Shown in pieces: positions 4,781-6,394 of a stretch of DNA of 6,394 nt. This DNA comes from Planctomycetota bacterium. GTDB taxonomy: Bacteria > Planctomycetota > Phycisphaerae > UBA1845 > CAIVHJ01. The notes beneath the pieces were generated by a model. The model was not told the DNA's origin, ran no database searches, and saw only the letters and a list, made by a program, of their open reading frames with translations. The position numbers and the translations under genes were made by a program. The stretch's first letter is position 1. Each line of letters starts with the position of its first letter. The stretch covers positions 1 through 6,394 of the forward strand of contig JACZTW010000229.1 of NCBI GenBank assembly GCA_022573485.1. The letters run 5' to 3'.

Positions 4781-6394
4781 CTAGATTTGCTCGCAGTGGA
4801 GCTGTGCGAGGGCGTCGCGTACGCGGCAGCGTACTTCCTCGATCGCTTTGTCCGGCAGGAGCTTCTGGACATCGTCGGAGTCGCGATTCTTGACCTCCAC
4901 CAATCCGTCTTTGAGGCTTCTTTGACCCACCGTGATCCGAATCGGGATGCCGATGAGATCCGCGTCTTTGAATTTCGGTCCCGCTCGGACCTCGCGGTCG
5001 TCCAACAGCACTTCCACGCCGTGACTCTCGAGCGTGTCGTGGATTTGCCGGCATGTCCGGCTGACTTCGTCGTTCTTGATATCCAGACAACAAATCAAAA
5101 CGTGAAACGGCGCGACGGGCATCGGCCAGATGATCCCGGCGTCGTCGTGATGTGTTTCGATCGCCGCCGCCATGATGCGGTTGATACCAATGCCATAGCA
5201 GCCCATCACGCAGGGCCGGCTCTTGCCGTCTTGATCGAGGAAGGTGGCCTTCATTGCGTCTGAGTACTTCGTACCCAACTTGAAGACGTGCCCGACTTCA
5301 ATGCACTTCTCGAATTCCAGCGCTTGGCCGTTGGGCGCCCGGTCACCCTCGACCGCGTACCGAATGTCGGCGACTTCCTTGAGTTCAAAGTCCCGTCCCG
5401 GATTCACACCCGTGATGTGATAGTCCGTCTTGTTGGCGCCGGTGACGGCATTGTGCATCACCGCGACCGCGTGATCGGCGATGATTCGAGTCTCAAGCCC
5501 GACCGGCCCGGAGAACCCCTTTTCGGCACCTGTTGCATTTCGGATTTCATGCTCGTCAGCCAGCTTGAGTGTCGTAGCGCCGAGCACTTTCGTGAGCTTG
5601 GCCTCGTTGGCGTCGTGGTCACCTCGGATGAGCACCGCGATTATCTCGGAAAAGCTGCCCCCTGCTGCAGCGGACAGGCGGCCGGATCTAACCTGCTCAG
5701 CCGCCCGCATGTCCGCCTGTGATTCTTTGGCGAGATCGTAGTATTCTGCTTCGTAGATCAGCGTCTTAATCATGTCGCTGGGTTTGAAGTGTAGGAATCG
5801 ACTGACTTCGTCAATGGTCTTCAAACCCGGCGTGTGGACTTCTTCGACAGGCTGTTGACCATCGCAACCGGGGTCGGGCAGGGTGGCCACCTCAGCCCGC
5901 TCGACGTTGGCGGCGTAGGAACCATCGACGGTTTTCACGAGAGTGTCCTCGCCGGCATCGGTGGCAACCATGAATTCGTGGGACACGTCTCCGCCGATGG
6001 CGCCGCTGTCCGCCTCCACTGAGACGTATGGCAAACCGCAGCGCTCGTAGATGCGGCAGTAGGCGGCATACATTTTGTCATAGCTCGCATTCAGCCCCTC
6101 GAGATCGACGTCGAAGGAATAGGCGTCTTTCATCAGGAACTCGCGCGTCCGCAGCACGCCGCTCTTGGGACGCTTCTCGTCGCGGAACTTGGTCTGAATC
6201 TGGTACAGATTGATCGGCAGGTGCTTGTAACTGCTCACAAAGGTGCGGACGATGTCGGTGATGACTTCTTCGTGCGTCGGGCCGAGCACCGTGCCGGAAC
6301 GCCAATCCTGATCGGGCAAATGGATCAGCGTCTCGCCCATGGTCTGCTCGCGCCCGGTCTCTTTCCACAACTCGACCGGTTGCATGGCGGGCAT
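4781..6394 (-). CDS. proS: Prolyl-tRNA synthetase, bacterial type with editing domain, C-terminal 537 residues, N-terminus beyond right edge
   Basis: ProS charges tRNA-Pro with proline in the cytoplasm and hydrolyses mischarged Ala-tRNA-Pro. Residue numbers count from the right window edge. GPTHEE (38-43), class II motif 2 starting FRDE (70-73) and the REFLMKDAYSFD block (84-95) give the catalytic core. The INS/YbaK-like editing domain lies at about 193-345, with LIRGDHDANEAK (255-266) carrying the conserved lysine and the GFSGPVGL block (293-300). Motif 3 is MGCYGIGINR (397-406), followed by HHDDAGIIWP-PVAPF. The anticodon-binding domain follows, with LLDDREVRAG (463-472) and IGIPIRITVG (481-490). 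The stop is TAG at 4783-4781. By comparison with E. coli ProS, roughly 70-90 N-terminal residues, including motif 1, lie outside, so the leftmost Met is internal and not a start. Oddity: between TLIYEAE and AVLIRGD there are about 27 more residues than in E. coli, coinciding with a hairpin-forming repeat. All visible catalytic motifs are intact. Confidence 0.97.
   Translation of the reverse strand: MPAMQPVELWKETGREQTMGETLIHLPDQDWRSGTVLGPTHEEVITDIVRTFVSSYKHLPINLYQIQTKFRDEKRPKSGVLRTREFLMKDAYSFDVDLEGLNASYDKMYAAYCRIYERCGLPYVSVEADSGAIGGDVSHEFMVATDAGEDTLVKTVDGSYAANVERAEVATLPDPGCDGQQPVEEVHTPGLKTIDEVSRFLHFKPSDMIKTLIYEAEYYDLAKESQADMRAAEQVRSGRLSAAAGGSFSEIIAVLIRGDHDANEAKLTKVLGATTLKLADEHEIRNATGAEKGFSGPVGLETRIIADHAVAVMHNAVTGANKTDYHITGVNPGRDFELKEVADIRYAVEGDRAPNGQALEFEKCIEVGHVFKLGTKYSDAMKATFLDQDGKSRPCVMGCYGIGINRIMAAAIETHHDDAGIIWPMPVAPFHVLICCLDIKNDEVSRTCRQIHDTLESHGVEVLLDDREVRAGPKFKDADLIGIPIRITVGQRSLKDGLVEVKNRDSDDVQKLLPDKAIEEVRCRVRDALAQLHCEQI
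5670..5716 (-). repeat. Bulged hairpin-forming inverted repeat coding for an insertion in the ProS editing domain
   Basis: On the plus strand GCGGACA (5670-5676) pairs with TGTCCGC (5710-5716), and GGCGGC (5677-5682) pairs with GCCGCC (5700-5705). This gives a 13-bp stem with a 4-nt bulge (5706-5709) and a 17-nt loop. Read as the proS coding strand it gives residues 227-242 (ADMRAAEQVRSGRLSA), inside the segment with no counterpart in ordinary ProS. The symmetry and the in-frame position suggest a palindromic element carried as protein sequence. A GC-rich gene can form such stems by chance, so this is less certain than the other two repeats. Confidence 0.5.

Noticed and set aside
4706..5263. 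Plus-strand open frame of 185 codons starting in the intergenic palindrome
   Set aside because: Most of it is antisense to proS. Its start lies within the inverted repeat, and the other arm yields the same AQEQWHT peptide on the opposite strand, showing it is repeat-derived.

Overview
The window is GC-rich and tightly packed, and reads as bacterial chromosome. The combination of a DUF4416 protein, a double-FHA protein with a very long Glu/Arg-rich coiled coil, and dispersed palindromic repeats suggests a member of the Planctomycetota. That is an inference from gene style: no rRNA or other strict phylogenetic marker is present apart from part of proS.

Layout. Positions 1-946 hold a minus-strand pair. 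A DUF4416 protein (946-371) is followed, with an 8-nt overlap, by the N-terminal third of a WecA/MraY-type polyprenyl-phosphate sugar-1-phosphate transferase (378 to the left edge, cut just after its DD-x-x-x-L motif). Positions 947-1289 form a divergent intergenic region. Positions 1290-4670 (plus) encode a 1126-residue protein with two FHA phosphothreonine-binding domains and about 740 residues of coiled coil. Positions 4671-4780 separate two convergent genes and contain a perfect 24-bp inverted repeat with nested palindromes. Positions 4781-6394 (minus) hold most of prolyl-tRNA synthetase (proS), whose N-terminus lies beyond the right edge.

The genes look like three separate functions: envelope glycan biosynthesis (WecA-like, with DUF4416 translationally linked), phospho-signalling or scaffolding (FHA coiled coil), and translation (proS). 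Nothing in the sequence joins them in one pathway.

The most notable feature is three unrelated palindromic elements within about 2.2 kb. One is a heptamer-based inverted repeat read in frame inside the FHA coiled coil (3551-3644). One is the intergenic 24-bp double palindrome (4685-4755). One is a bulged hairpin coding for a non-canonical insertion in the ProS editing domain (5670-5716). Two of the three sit in frame inside otherwise intact genes, which resembles protein-coding palindromic elements such as those described in Rickettsia. I see no CRISPR array, tRNA, rRNA, transposase or defence system.
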